NCBI GenBank assembly: GCA_905201175.1
Contig: CAJKNC010000098.1
Span: forward strand, 1 to 5,713
DNA length: 5,713 nt
Source: an uncultured Succinatimonas sp.
GTDB taxonomy: Bacteria; Pseudomonadota; Gammaproteobacteria; Enterobacterales; Succinivibrionaceae
Reading direction: 5' to 3'
Part shown: in pieces, positions 1 to 5,659 of the stretch
Layout: each line of letters starts with the position of its first letter
Numbering within the stretch: the first letter of the stretch is position 1
The notes under the pieces: generated by a model
What the model saw: only the letters and a program-made list of their open reading frames with translations
Told to the model about the DNA's origin: nothing
Databases searched by the model: none
Made by a program: the position numbers and the translations under genes

Positions 1-103
1 CGATAAGTTCGTCAAGTTAGTTTCTTGGTACGACAACGAGATCGGCTACTCCAACAAGGTCTTAGAGCTCATCAAGTCCATGGAGCAGATCAAGCCGTTA
101 TAA
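1..103 (+). CDS. gapA: Glyceraldehyde-3-phosphate dehydrogenase, C-terminal fragment
   Basis: This is the last 33 codons of a gene that begins outside the window; the reading frame starts at base 2 and ends with TAA at 101-103. The translation contains FVKLVSWYDNEIGYSNKV, the highly conserved C-terminal segment of phosphorylating GAPDH, which oxidises glyceraldehyde 3-phosphate to 1,3-bisphosphoglycerate with NAD in the cytoplasm during glycolysis. The Asn-Glu-x-Gly-Tyr-Ser element lies at the cofactor and subunit interface in this family. Codons are strongly biased (AAG, ATC, GAG, CTC, TCC), as expected of a very highly expressed housekeeping gene and unlike the AT-rich codon use of the repressor and dehydrogenase next door. 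It is followed by its own terminator and is probably unrelated in function to the catabolic locus. The symbol gapA is given by family; another gap paralogue cannot be excluded from the fragment. Confidence 0.93.
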   Translation, partial: DKFVKLVSWYDNEIGYSNKVLELIKSMEQIKPL

Positions 104-128
104 TTTAACGCTTAATCAAAGTTTTTTC

Positions 129-160
129 TAAGGGTGACATAAGTCACCCTTATTTATTTC
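129..160 (+). terminator. Intrinsic terminator after gapA
   Basis: A perfect 10-bp stem (TAAGGGTGAC at 129-138 with GTCACCCTTA at 143-152) encloses a four-base ATAA loop and is followed by a T-rich stretch (TTTATTTC). It starts 26 nt after the gapA stop codon. The T-run is interrupted, so efficiency may be moderate. The remaining sequence up to the minus-strand terminator at 274 shows no convincing gene or site. Confidence 0.8.
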
Positions 161-273
161 TATTAACTTCTTTTTTGTTCCTCTTTTGCTATTCCAAGCA
201 AATTCTGCCTATTTAGATAATTCCTTCAATAAGTAAACCAGCATCCCGATTAAAAAGGCTTATGTCATCCCCT

Positions 274-316
274 AAAAATAAAAAAACTTATCTCTTCTGC
301 ATAAGAGATAAGCTTT
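274..316 (-). terminator. Intrinsic terminator of the dehydrogenase-repressor operon
   Basis: The arms CTTATCTCTT (287-296) and AAGAGATAAG (303-312) form a perfect 10-bp stem with a 6-nt loop. Read on the minus strand, the stem is followed at once by seven T, one A and five T (286 down to 274), a classic rho-independent terminator. It lies 57 nt beyond the repressor stop codon and faces the gapA terminator, so the two convergent units are insulated from each other. Confidence 0.88.
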
Positions 317-373
317 AAAAATCATCTTAACTTTGATTTATTCTTCTGGTTTGTCAAATAATATCCTGATTAA

Positions 374-1378
374 TTATATGATTTTATATTTTTCTCCCAG
401 ACTTGCTCTTTTGATGAGCTTAGGGAAAAGCTCTATTTTTTTTATCCTCATATTAGGATCTACTATGTGCTGATACAGTAAATTAGCTGCCTGTATGCCT
501 AAAGAAATTTTCCTTTGATGGACCGTAGTCAAAGGAGGCCACATGGTTGCAGCTGCTGCAATATCATCATAGCCGGCGACTTTTAAATCCTGCGGAACAC
601 GAATATCATGATCATGACAATAACCAATCACAGCTAGCGCAATGGTATCGTTAGCGGCAAAAATCGTATCTGGATTGCTCTTTAGGAGATCTGGAACTGC
701 CTTATAGGCTTCATCGTATGTAGGCATAATATGCTTTATATCAATAAAGACCTCGCTCTTTCCAGCCTCCTCTAAAGTATCAATGCAGGCTCGCATTCTT
801 TCTTTAGTAGTAAAAACATTAGCAGCTCCCATAAGCAAAGACAGTCTTTTAGTCCCTACCTCAGGAGAAATCATATGCTTTATCAGATCGCAAGTTCCGG
901 AATAATTATCATTAGCAACACAGGATACCTGCTTAGAGATCGGATTATCTATGCAGACTATTTTAATACCGGCGTTAAAAAAAGGAGTTAGATCTTCTTC
1001 TTTTGCTGTAACTGAAAGAAAAATCACTCCCTTTACTCTATAAGAGCAAAGCATGCGGATATAATCTTTTTCAATTGCTGCGTTTCTGTCAGTATTGCAA
1101 AGAATAATACTATAATCCTTTTCCTTAAAAAAAGATGAAACTCCTTTTGCAATGAAAGCATAATAAGGATTGGTGATATCCGGCAGGACCAGACCAATCA
1201 TATTTCTGCTATCAGCAGATTGATTACGCTCAAAATTTTTAAAATATGACATAGACTCAGCTACAGCGAATATTTTCTTCTTCAGTTCTTCAGAAACTCC
1301 TTTTTGATTATTAAGAGCTCGTGAAACTGTAGAAGGATTTACGCCACATTTTGTTGCAATATCTTTAATCGTAATCAA
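374..1378 (-). CDS. LacI/GalR-family transcriptional regulator with atypical hinge
   Basis: This 334-residue protein has the standard LacI-family length and layout. An N-terminal helix-turn-helix spans about residues 2-25 (ITIKDIATKCGVN, then STVSRALN). A periplasmic-binding-protein-like effector domain runs from about residue 60, with IGLVLPDITNPYY (61-73), ERMRA (193-197), FAANDTIALAVI (240-251) and VAGYDDI (267-273). Asn243-Asp244 and Arg194 fall where sugar-binding residues usually lie. The family binds palindromic operators as dimers and is normally released, or sometimes activated, by a sugar or sugar derivative. The linker at 45-59 is odd: the usual YxPNxxAxxL is YFKNFERNQS, without the Pro, the Ala and the minor-groove Leu. 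The start is TTG (1376-1378); no in-frame ATG lies nearby and MITIKDIA matches the family start. The gene is 30 bp downstream of the dehydrogenase and probably cotranscribed with it. The likely targets are the palindromes in the divergent region; the effector is unknown. Confidence 0.93.
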   Translation of the reverse strand: MITIKDIATKCGVNPSTVSRALNNQKGVSEELKKKIFAVAESMSYFKNFERNQSADSRNMIGLVLPDITNPYYAFIAKGVSSFFKEKDYSIILCNTDRNAAIEKDYIRMLCSYRVKGVIFLSVTAKEEDLTPFFNAGIKIVCIDNPISKQVSCVANDNYSGTCDLIKHMISPEVGTKRLSLLMGAANVFTTKERMRACIDTLEEAGKSEVFIDIKHIMPTYDEAYKAVPDLLKSNPDTIFAANDTIALAVIGYCHDHDIRVPQDLKVAGYDDIAAAATMWPPLTTVHQRKISLGIQAANLLYQHIVDPNMRIKKIELFPKLIKRASLGEKYKII

Positions 1379-1387
1379 TCTTGTATA

Positions 1388-1392
1388 CCTTT
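1388..1392 (-). promoter_or_regulatory. Ribosome-binding site for the TTG-started repressor
   Basis: On the minus strand AAAGG is followed by a 9-nt spacer and then the TTG start at 1378-1376. No closer ATG or GTG is available in frame and the next upstream ATG runs straight into TAA, which supports the TTG. A moderate site plus a weak start codon suggests low repressor output relative to the dehydrogenase ahead of it. Confidence 0.6.
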
Positions 1393-1408
1393 AAAACATA
1401 AAATATTT

Positions 1409-2377
1409 TTAAATTTTATTTACAGGACAGCGAAGCTTATGCCCTAGTACAGCGCGAACGGCCTCCTGAGCACATTTAGTCTTTAAATCTGATGCCGACT
1501 CTACTGAGTACCAGGCTATATGCGGAGAAAAGATAATATTCGGAGCCTTGCGCAAATTGCTGTTATCCGGCAAGGGTTCCTTAGCTGTAACGTCAATGCC
1601 GGCTCCGCTCAATTTACCTGAAATCAAAGCTTCAGCTAAATCATCCTCGTTTACCAGTCCTCCGCGGGATACATTGATAAAAATACTTCCGTCTTTCATT
1701 AAATCAAAGCAAGATTTATTCATGAAAGCATGGTTTTCAGCATTTAATCCGCAATGTAATGAAATTACATCAGAATTTTTTAAGATTTCATCCTTTGAAA
1801 CTAGCTTTATGAAATCATATTCAGGATTATTCTCTACTGAGGAGGTATCAATATCATATCCCAGAATTTGACAGCCGAAAGCATGTGCTCTTTTAGCAAA
1901 GGCTTTTCCAATCCTGCCTAAACCATAAACGCCTACAGTCATGGCAGACATTCTGTGAATAGGAGCCATCTCGGAAAAATCCCACTTTTTGCTTACAACT
2001 TGCGCATTGGATTTTACCACTTTTCTGATACAAGCCAACATCAAAGCCATAGCCTGATCTGCAACCTCAAAAGTGCCATAATCAGGAACATTGCAAACAT
2101 AGACGCCGTACTCGGAAGCAGCCTTTAAATCAACGTTATCAACGCCTACGCCGTAGCGGACAACGCATTTTACCTCAGGAAGATTTTTAAATGCATACGC
2201 TCCAAGAGGGGTATATTGGTTTAAAAGCACTACAGCGCCTTTACATTTTTCTACAACATCCTGCTCAGTTTTGCACTGCTCAACTTTAAAATCTGAGATC
2301 CCTGCCGCTTTTAAAACGCTTTCTTCTTCAGCTAATGATTCATGGTCACAATCTGTCCAAACAACGCGAAAGGTCAT
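1409..2377 (-). CDS. D-isomer-specific 2-hydroxyacid dehydrogenase (PGDH/CtBP-like)
   Basis: This 322-residue protein is a full-length member of the NAD-dependent D-2-hydroxyacid dehydrogenase family, which interconverts 2-oxo acids and D-2-hydroxy acids in the cytoplasm. The catalytic domain is split around the nucleotide domain. RYGVGVDNVDL (74-84) is the substrate-side signature, and VGVYGLGRIGKAF (148-160) is the GxGxxG dinucleotide motif, ending in YDID with Asp175, which favours NAD over NADP. Arg238 (NVSRGG), Glu267 (AKEPLP) and His286 (SPHIAWYS) form the expected Arg-Glu-His catalytic set. There is no C-terminal ACT domain, so it is not a classical regulated serine-pathway enzyme; CtBP-like or hydroxypyruvate/glyoxylate reductase-like enzymes are closer matches by layout. 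The ATG at 2377-2375 has a good AAGGAG site 5 nt upstream. It is the first gene of the minus-strand operon, ahead of the repressor, which points to a catabolic role. The substrate is not deducible. Confidence 0.93.
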   Translation of the reverse strand: MTFRVVWTDCDHESLAEEESVLKAAGISDFKVEQCKTEQDVVEKCKGAVVLLNQYTPLGAYAFKNLPEVKCVVRYGVGVDNVDLKAASEYGVYVCNVPDYGTFEVADQAMALMLACIRKVVKSNAQVVSKKWDFSEMAPIHRMSAMTVGVYGLGRIGKAFAKRAHAFGCQILGYDIDTSSVENNPEYDFIKLVSKDEILKNSDVISLHCGLNAENHAFMNKSCFDLMKDGSIFINVSRGGLVNEDDLAEALISGKLSGAGIDVTAKEPLPDNSNLRKAPNIIFSPHIAWYSVESASDLKTKCAQEAVRAVLGHKLRCPVNKI

Positions 2378-2444
2378 TTTAACTCCTTAGTTCTTTCTAA
2401 TTTAAACAGTAACATCATTAAAACAAATCAATTAACAAAGATAC

Positions 2445-2450
2445 ATTATA
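2445..2450 (-). promoter_or_regulatory. Candidate -10 element for the dehydrogenase operon
   Basis: The minus strand reads TATAAT, a perfect sigma-70 -10 hexamer, about 70 bp upstream of the dehydrogenase start codon. No good -35 hexamer stands at 16-18 bp; that position is occupied by the first TTGCGCAA palindrome (2469-2478). This is the arrangement expected if a repressor bound there blocks RNA polymerase, or if an activator replaces the -35. The region is so AT-rich that chance TATAAT matches are plausible. Confidence 0.4.
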
Positions 2451-2468
2451 TTTAATCGATTTTGAGAC

Positions 2469-2490
2469 ATTGCGCAAGATATTGCGCAAT
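2469..2490. promoter_or_regulatory. Tandem palindromic operator pair (ATTGCGCAAG / ATTGCGCAAT)
   Basis: Two near-identical palindromes, at 2469-2478 and 2481-2490, have centres 12 bp apart, about one helical turn, so proteins bound to both would lie on the same face of the DNA. The central CG dinucleotide of ATTGC|GCAAT is typical of LacI/GalR-family operators. They sit in the -35 zone of the candidate minus-strand promoter, which suggests control of the dehydrogenase-repressor operon, including autoregulation. The assignment to the adjacent LacI-type protein is inferred from proximity. Confidence 0.6.
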
Positions 2491-2512
2491 TTATTTTTAG
2501 TTTAAAGAAAAA

Positions 2513-2528
2513 TATTGCTTAAACAATA
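2513..2528. promoter_or_regulatory. Imperfect palindrome TATTG-N6-CAATA
   Basis: The 16-bp sequence has TATTG and CAATA arms around a TTAA core with one mismatched pair (C against A). It differs from the TTGCGCAA family in lacking the central CG but shares the ATTG/CAAT ends with wider spacing. It overlaps the -35 position of a plus-strand TATAAT at 2543-2548, so it could be an operator for the transketolase operon, or chance in AT-rich DNA. Confidence 0.3.
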
Positions 2529-2548
2529 CAGCTTATTTGATATATAAT
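2519..2548 (+). promoter_or_regulatory. Candidate upstream promoter of the transketolase operon
   Basis: A perfect TATAAT (2543-2548) has a weak -35-like TTAAAC at 2519-2524, with an 18-bp spacer. It would give a leader of about 190 nt before the transketolase ATG. The poor -35 and the AT-richness make this one of several possibilities. Confidence 0.25.
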
Positions 2549-2593
2549 TAATTGATATACAACATAAATATTAAATATATACTTATTTTCAAA

Positions 2594-2621
2594 TTGGTTA
2601 TGTTTTATCTATTTTTATAAA
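2594..2621 (+). promoter_or_regulatory. Candidate proximal promoter of the transketolase operon
   Basis: TTGGTT (2594-2599) and TATAAA (2616-2621) are separated by 16 bp. The expected start would be near 2628, giving a leader of about 120 nt and placing the phased palindromes at 2647-2709 just downstream, where bound repressor could block clearance or elongation. A CATAAT at 2695-2700 that overlaps one palindrome is a further -10 candidate. Confidence 0.3.
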
Positions 2622-2646
2622 AATAAGAGGTACATCAAATTTTTTT

Positions 2647-2709
2647 AATGCGCAAGCTATTATATTTTAATGCGTAATTTGAAACAAAAAATTGCATAAT
2701 TAACGCAAG
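2647..2709. promoter_or_regulatory. Phased array of TTGCGCAA-like sites upstream of the transketolase
   Basis: Three related ten-mers occur at 2647-2656 (AATGCGCAAG), 2669-2678 (AATGCGTAAT) and 2691-2700 (ATTGCATAAT). Their centres are exactly 22 bp apart, two helical turns. A half-site, AACGCAAG, follows at 2702-2709. The sequences are weaker relatives of the palindromes at 2469-2490. The array fits cooperative binding by a LacI-type dimer or tetramer controlling the plus-strand operon, possibly looping to the other cluster about 165 bp away. Binding is inferred, not shown. Confidence 0.5.
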
Positions 2710-2747
2710 TAAAAAAACAAATTTAGATAACGATTTGGAGCAAATCT

Positions 2748-3569
2748 ATGGATTGTCATCAATTTAAGGAAATTGCGAAGCTATTGCGCAAAAATGTGCT
2801 TGAAGCAATTTATTACGGGGGAAGCGGCCATCCGGGCGGATCTTTATCCTTAGCCGATATCATGGCCGTGCTTTATGGGGAAAAGCTTAATATCGATCCT
2901 AAAAATCCTAAAGCAGAAAACAGAGATCGCGTAGTGCTGAGCAAAGGTCATGCAGCTCCAATTTTATATGCTTCCTTAGCTTATAAGGGCTTTTTTGAAG
3001 CAAAAGAATTAAAAAAATTAAGACATATAGATTCCTTCTTGCAGGGACACCCTGAAATGAAGCACACTCCAGGCGTTGATATGACTACAGGTTCTTTAGG
3101 ACAAGGCATATCTGCAGCTTGCGGCATGGCTTTGGGTCTGAAGAAAAAAAATTCTCCTGCCAGAGTATATGCAATCATCGGCGACGGCGAAATGGAAGAA
3201 GGACAGGTTTGGGAAGCTTTAATGTTTGCCAATCAATACAAGCTTTCAAATTTAACCATCATATTGGATTTCAACAAGCTGCAGATTGACGGCTCTACAA
3301 GCGAGGTTATGGACGTAGATAACCCAGCTGATCGTTTTAAAGACTTCCATTTAAATTGTATAGAAATAGACGGCCATAACTACGAGCAAATTGCTAGCGC
3401 AATTGATGCAGCAAAAAATTGCGCTGATAGGGCAACAGTAATCGTCGCTCACACTATAAAGGGCAAAGGTGTGTCCTTTATGGAAAATCAAGTTAATTGG
3501 CATGGCAAAGCCCCAACTAAAGAAGAATTAAACAAGGCCTTGGAGGAACTTGATCATGAAGGCAAATAG
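2748..3569 (+). CDS. Transketolase, N-terminal (TPP-binding) subunit
   Basis: This 273-residue protein corresponds to the first third of a full-length transketolase and is the typical size of the N-terminal subunit in split enzymes. SGHPGGSLS (26-34), LSKGHAAP (64-71) and QGHPE (99-103) supply the His28, His68 and His101 positions conserved in transketolases. DMTTGSLGQG (111-120) is the substrate/TPP loop, and GDGEMEEGQ (145-153) with Asn176 in DFNKLQ forms the TPP-Mg motif (here DFN, where many subunits have DNN). With its partner it should transfer a two-carbon ketol group from a ketose phosphate to an aldose acceptor in the cytoplasm. The ATG has GGAG 7 nt upstream. It ends inside the start of the next gene, which suggests coupled translation of equal amounts. 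Split transketolases in accessory operons can act on special substrates, such as apulose 4-phosphate (AptAB) or 6-deoxy-6-sulfofructose (SqwGH), so a non-pentose substrate is possible here. Six of about 18 Ile codons are ATA. Confidence 0.93.
   Translation: MDCHQFKEIAKLLRKNVLEAIYYGGSGHPGGSLSLADIMAVLYGEKLNIDPKNPKAENRDRVVLSKGHAAPILYASLAYKGFFEAKELKKLRHIDSFLQGHPEMKHTPGVDMTTGSLGQGISAACGMALGLKKKNSPARVYAIIGDGEMEEGQVWEALMFANQYKLSNLTIILDFNKLQIDGSTSEVMDVDNPADRFKDFHLNCIEIDGHNYEQIASAIDAAKNCADRATVIVAHTIKGKGVSFMENQVNWHGKAPTKEELNKALEELDHEGK
2772..2792. promoter_or_regulatory. Intragenic TTGCGCAA-like pair at the start of the transketolase gene
   Basis: ATTGCGAAG (2772-2780) and ATTGCGCAAA (2783-2792) lie within codons 9-15 of the N-terminal subunit, with centres 11 bp apart, matching the spacing of the pair at 2469-2490. 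They could be an auxiliary intragenic operator, as known for LacI-type systems such as lac O2. The codons used (Ile-Ala-Lys and Leu-Leu-Arg) could also produce the match by chance. Confidence 0.35.
3542..3546 (+). promoter_or_regulatory. Ribosome-binding site that sets the start of the C-terminal subunit
   Basis: GGAGG lies 9 nt before the ATG at 3556 but only 3 nt before an in-frame TTG at 3550. The ATG is therefore the better start, and the two codons before it are probably not translated as part of this protein. The site is inside the upstream coding region. Confidence 0.75.
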
Positions 3570-4476
3570 AGAAGCTTACGGTGAGGCTCTTGTAGAGCTT
3601 GGTCAAGAATTGGATAACATCATTGTACTCGATGCTGATCTTGCTAAGGCTACTTATACCTGCAAATTCAAAGAGGCTTTCCCAGACAGATTTGTTGACT
3701 GCGGTATTGCTGAATCAAATATGATGGGCGTTGCTGCAGGCTTAGCAACAGTCGGTTATATACCTTATGTAAGCTCTTTTGCTATGTTTGCAGCTTTAAG
3801 AGCCGCCGAGCAGTTCCGCAACAGCGTTTGCTATCCGCACCTTAATGTAAAGGTTGTCGCAACCCATGCCGGTATCGACTGCGGTGCTGACGGAGCTACT
3901 CATCAGGCATTAGAAGACCTTTCTTTAATGAGAGCAATTCCGGGAAATCACGTTATTGTTCCGTCAGATCACGTTTCAACAAAGGCTTTAGTTAAAGAAA
4001 TTGCAAAGATTGACGGTCCTTGCTATATCCGCATCGGCCGTGACAAGAACGAAGCTTTATACCAAGAAAACGAAACTTTTGAAATTGGCAAGAGCAAAGA
4101 ACTGCGTCACGGCAATGATGCTGCAATTATTGCCTGCGGTCCAGTATTAAAGGCAGCCCTAGATGCTGCAGACGAACTGGCCAAATCAGGTAAAAAAATT
4201 CGCGTAATCGACATGTACAGCCTTAAGCCTATTGATAAGCAGGCCATCATAAATGCTGCAAAGACCAAAGGCATTGTTACTGTAGAAGATCATCAAATTA
4301 CCGGCGGCTTAGGCAGTGCTGTAGCTGAGGTTGCCTCTGAAAATTCACCCTGCAGACTAATTCGCATCGGCATGAAGGACAGCTTTGGAAAATCCGCTTC
4401 TGCAGCTGAGCTTTATGATTATTTCGGCATTAATTCACAGGCGATTATCGAAGCTGTCAATAAGATTTTAGGTTAA
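3556..4476 (+). CDS. Transketolase, C-terminal (pyrimidine-binding and C-terminal domain) subunit
   Basis: Read from the ATG at 3556 the protein has 306 residues and supplies the other half of the transketolase dimer. The pyrimidine-binding domain comes first: VLDADLAKAT (24-33), then DCGIAESNMMGVAAGLA (48-64), in which Glu53 matches the Glu that activates the TPP aminopyrimidine. THAGIDCGADGATHQALED (103-121) follows, with His116 at the conserved substrate-binding position. The second half, from about residue 185, is the transketolase C-terminal domain, with ACGPVLKAAL, VIDMYSLKPID and VEDHQITGGLGSAVAE. The same fold occurs in DXP synthase and pyruvate dehydrogenase E1-beta, but the pairing with the upstream subunit and the GADGATHQ loop favour transketolase. 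Its start overlaps the upstream gene by 14 nt, consistent with translational coupling and a 1:1 complex. No residue expected for activity appears to be missing. The sugar substrate is unknown. Confidence 0.92.
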   Translation: MKANREAYGEALVELGQELDNIIVLDADLAKATYTCKFKEAFPDRFVDCGIAESNMMGVAAGLATVGYIPYVSSFAMFAALRAAEQFRNSVCYPHLNVKVVATHAGIDCGADGATHQALEDLSLMRAIPGNHVIVPSDHVSTKALVKEIAKIDGPCYIRIGRDKNEALYQENETFEIGKSKELRHGNDAAIIACGPVLKAALDAADELAKSGKKIRVIDMYSLKPIDKQAIINAAKTKGIVTVEDHQITGGLGSAVAEVASENSPCRLIRIGMKDSFGKSASAAELYDYFGINSQAIIEAVNKILG

Positions 4477-4525
4477 ACAATTTAAGTTAAAAAATAGATA
4501 AAAGTTTATTACAAAGGAGTAAAAA

Positions 4526-5629
4526 ATGTCCGCTATTCAAATCCCTACTATTGAATCTATTGATTTAATGACTTGCCGAGTACCTCTTCCTCAGGGTCCT
4601 TGGGGAGATCAAATTCACCATGTAACAGATATTGAAGTTTCAGTTGTTGATGTCCATGGTTCAAACGGATTAGTAGGTACGGGCTTCTCTCATACCTCAG
4701 GCTGGTGCGGCAAGACTATTTCTGCCTTAATTTCAGAGATTATCCCTGATGTAATCGGTCTTAAGGTTTCCCCTCGCGGCTTATGGCAAAGAAGCTATAA
4801 GTATGTTCATGATGTAGGCGGCGCAGGCGTTACTACTCATGCATTATCTGCTTTAGATATTGCTTACTGGGATTTATTGGCCAAGAGCTTAAATGTTTCT
4901 CTCTACGATATGCTTGGCAAATGCCGTGATAAGGTTCCTCTTTACGGCTCAGGCATTAATTTAAATTTAAGCGTTGAAGAGGTTATTGAGCAGGTTAAGA
5001 GATGGAAGGCTCAGGGCTATGCCTGCGCTAAGGTTAAGGTCGGCAAGCCGGATCTTGAAGAAGATGTAATGCGTCTGCGTAAGATTCAGGAAGCTGTTCC
5101 TGGCTTTGGCCTTGCTGTTGATGCAAATCAGGGCTGGAATTTACCTCAGGCCTTACGTGCTTTTAAGGTATTTGATAAATTAAATCTCTTATGGATCGAA
5201 GAGCCTTTGCCTTCTGATGATATTACCGGCCACAAGATCCTGCGTGAAAGAACTAACACTCCTATTGCTATGGGCGAGAATACCTACAATCTCAATCAGT
5301 TTGCAATGTACATTGAAGAAGGCGCTGCTGACTATATTCAGGCTGATTTAGGCCGTGTCGGCGGTATTACCGGCTATCTCGATATTGCTGCTGTTGCCAG
5401 AGCCCACAACGTTCCGATGACTCCTCACTTTGTATTTGAGTTATCAGCTCAGCTCTTATCTACTGTTCCTAATGTCTCTTACTCTGAGATGACTGACGGC
5501 GGCACCTGGTCTGACTTACGCATTGTCAAGTCTGCAGGACGCATTGAAAACGGCTTCTATATCCCTAGCGATAAGGCCGGACATGGCATCGAATTAGACA
5601 GAGAGTACTTAGAGGCTCACAAGATCTAA
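4526..5629 (+). CDS. Mandelate racemase/muconate lactonizing family enzyme, probable sugar-acid dehydratase
   Basis: This 367-residue protein is a full-length enolase-superfamily member of the mandelate racemase subgroup. The N-terminal capping domain spans about residues 8-130, and its mobile loop (about 22-34, PQGPWGDQIHHVT) determines the substrate. The barrel carries Lys169-x-Lys171 (AKVKVG), metal ligands Asp199 (VDANQGW), Glu225 (WIEEPL) and Glu251 (MGENTY), the Asp274-His301 dyad (QADLGRVGG, TPHFVFE) and Glu321. The spacing from Asp199 to Glu321 is the same as in mandelate racemase (Asp195 to Glu317). These enzymes abstract the proton alpha to a carboxylate. In sugar loci they are usually dehydratases giving a 2-keto-3-deoxy acid, for example galactonate, talarate/galactarate or related acids; a racemase or epimerase is the alternative. 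The ATG has AAAGGAG 6 nt upstream, and the gene lies 49 nt after the transketolase with no terminator between. It uses no ATA codon for its roughly 30 isoleucines, which suggests stronger expression or a different history from its neighbours. Confidence 0.9.
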   Translation: MSAIQIPTIESIDLMTCRVPLPQGPWGDQIHHVTDIEVSVVDVHGSNGLVGTGFSHTSGWCGKTISALISEIIPDVIGLKVSPRGLWQRSYKYVHDVGGAGVTTHALSALDIAYWDLLAKSLNVSLYDMLGKCRDKVPLYGSGINLNLSVEEVIEQVKRWKAQGYACAKVKVGKPDLEEDVMRLRKIQEAVPGFGLAVDANQGWNLPQALRAFKVFDKLNLLWIEEPLPSDDITGHKILRERTNTPIAMGENTYNLNQFAMYIEEGAADYIQADLGRVGGITGYLDIAAVARAHNVPMTPHFVFELSAQLLSTVPNVSYSEMTDGGTWSDLRIVKSAGRIENGFYIPSDKAGHGIELDREYLEAHKI

Positions 5630-5659
5630 AAAACTTTATGTAAAAAAAAGCGGGACAGC

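Larger units (their letters stand above)
2378..2747. other. Divergent control region, AT-rich
   Basis: These 370 bp separate the start codons of the minus-strand dehydrogenase and the plus-strand transketolase, and I found no convincing gene in them. The region is strongly AT-rich and holds promoter-like hexamers for both directions, two clusters of TTGCGCAA-like palindromes (2469-2490 and 2647-2709), an imperfect TATTG-N6-CAATA palindrome at 2513-2528 and a direct repeat TTGATATA (2537-2544 and 2552-2559). No convincing CRP-type TGTGA-N6-TCACA site or riboswitch fold was seen. Confidence 0.75.

Noticed and set aside
135..267. Nine-base inverted repeat TGACATAAG (135-143) and CTTATGTCA (259-267)
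   Set aside because: One copy is explained by the gapA terminator stem; the distant second copy is short and has no supporting structure.
263..319. Short plus-strand ORF beginning ATGTCATCCCCT (18 codons)
   Set aside because: It has no ribosome-binding site and runs straight through the minus-strand terminator hairpin, so it is chance.
1548..1555. TTGCGCAA inside the dehydrogenase gene as a further operator
   Set aside because: It is isolated, far from any promoter and lacks a partner site at helical spacing, so chance is more likely.
1548..1871. Plus-strand open reading frame of 107 codons
   Set aside because: It lies entirely antisense within the dehydrogenase gene, has no ribosome-binding site and no recognisable domain; the dehydrogenase frame carries all the conserved motifs.
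3144..3151. Run of eight A within the N-terminal transketolase subunit, a possible slippage site
   Set aside because: The reading frame is intact and well conserved on both sides, it encodes a plain Lys-Lys-Lys-Asn stretch, and no stimulatory structure or useful alternative frame is seen.
2981..3232. Minus-strand open reading frame of 83 codons
   Set aside because: It is antisense to the transketolase N-terminal subunit, with a low-complexity Cys/Pro/Ser-rich translation and no family match that I recognise.
3550..3555. Upstream TTG start for the C-terminal subunit
   Set aside because: It is only 3 nt from the GGAGG site, whereas the ATG at 3556 has a suitable 9-nt spacing.
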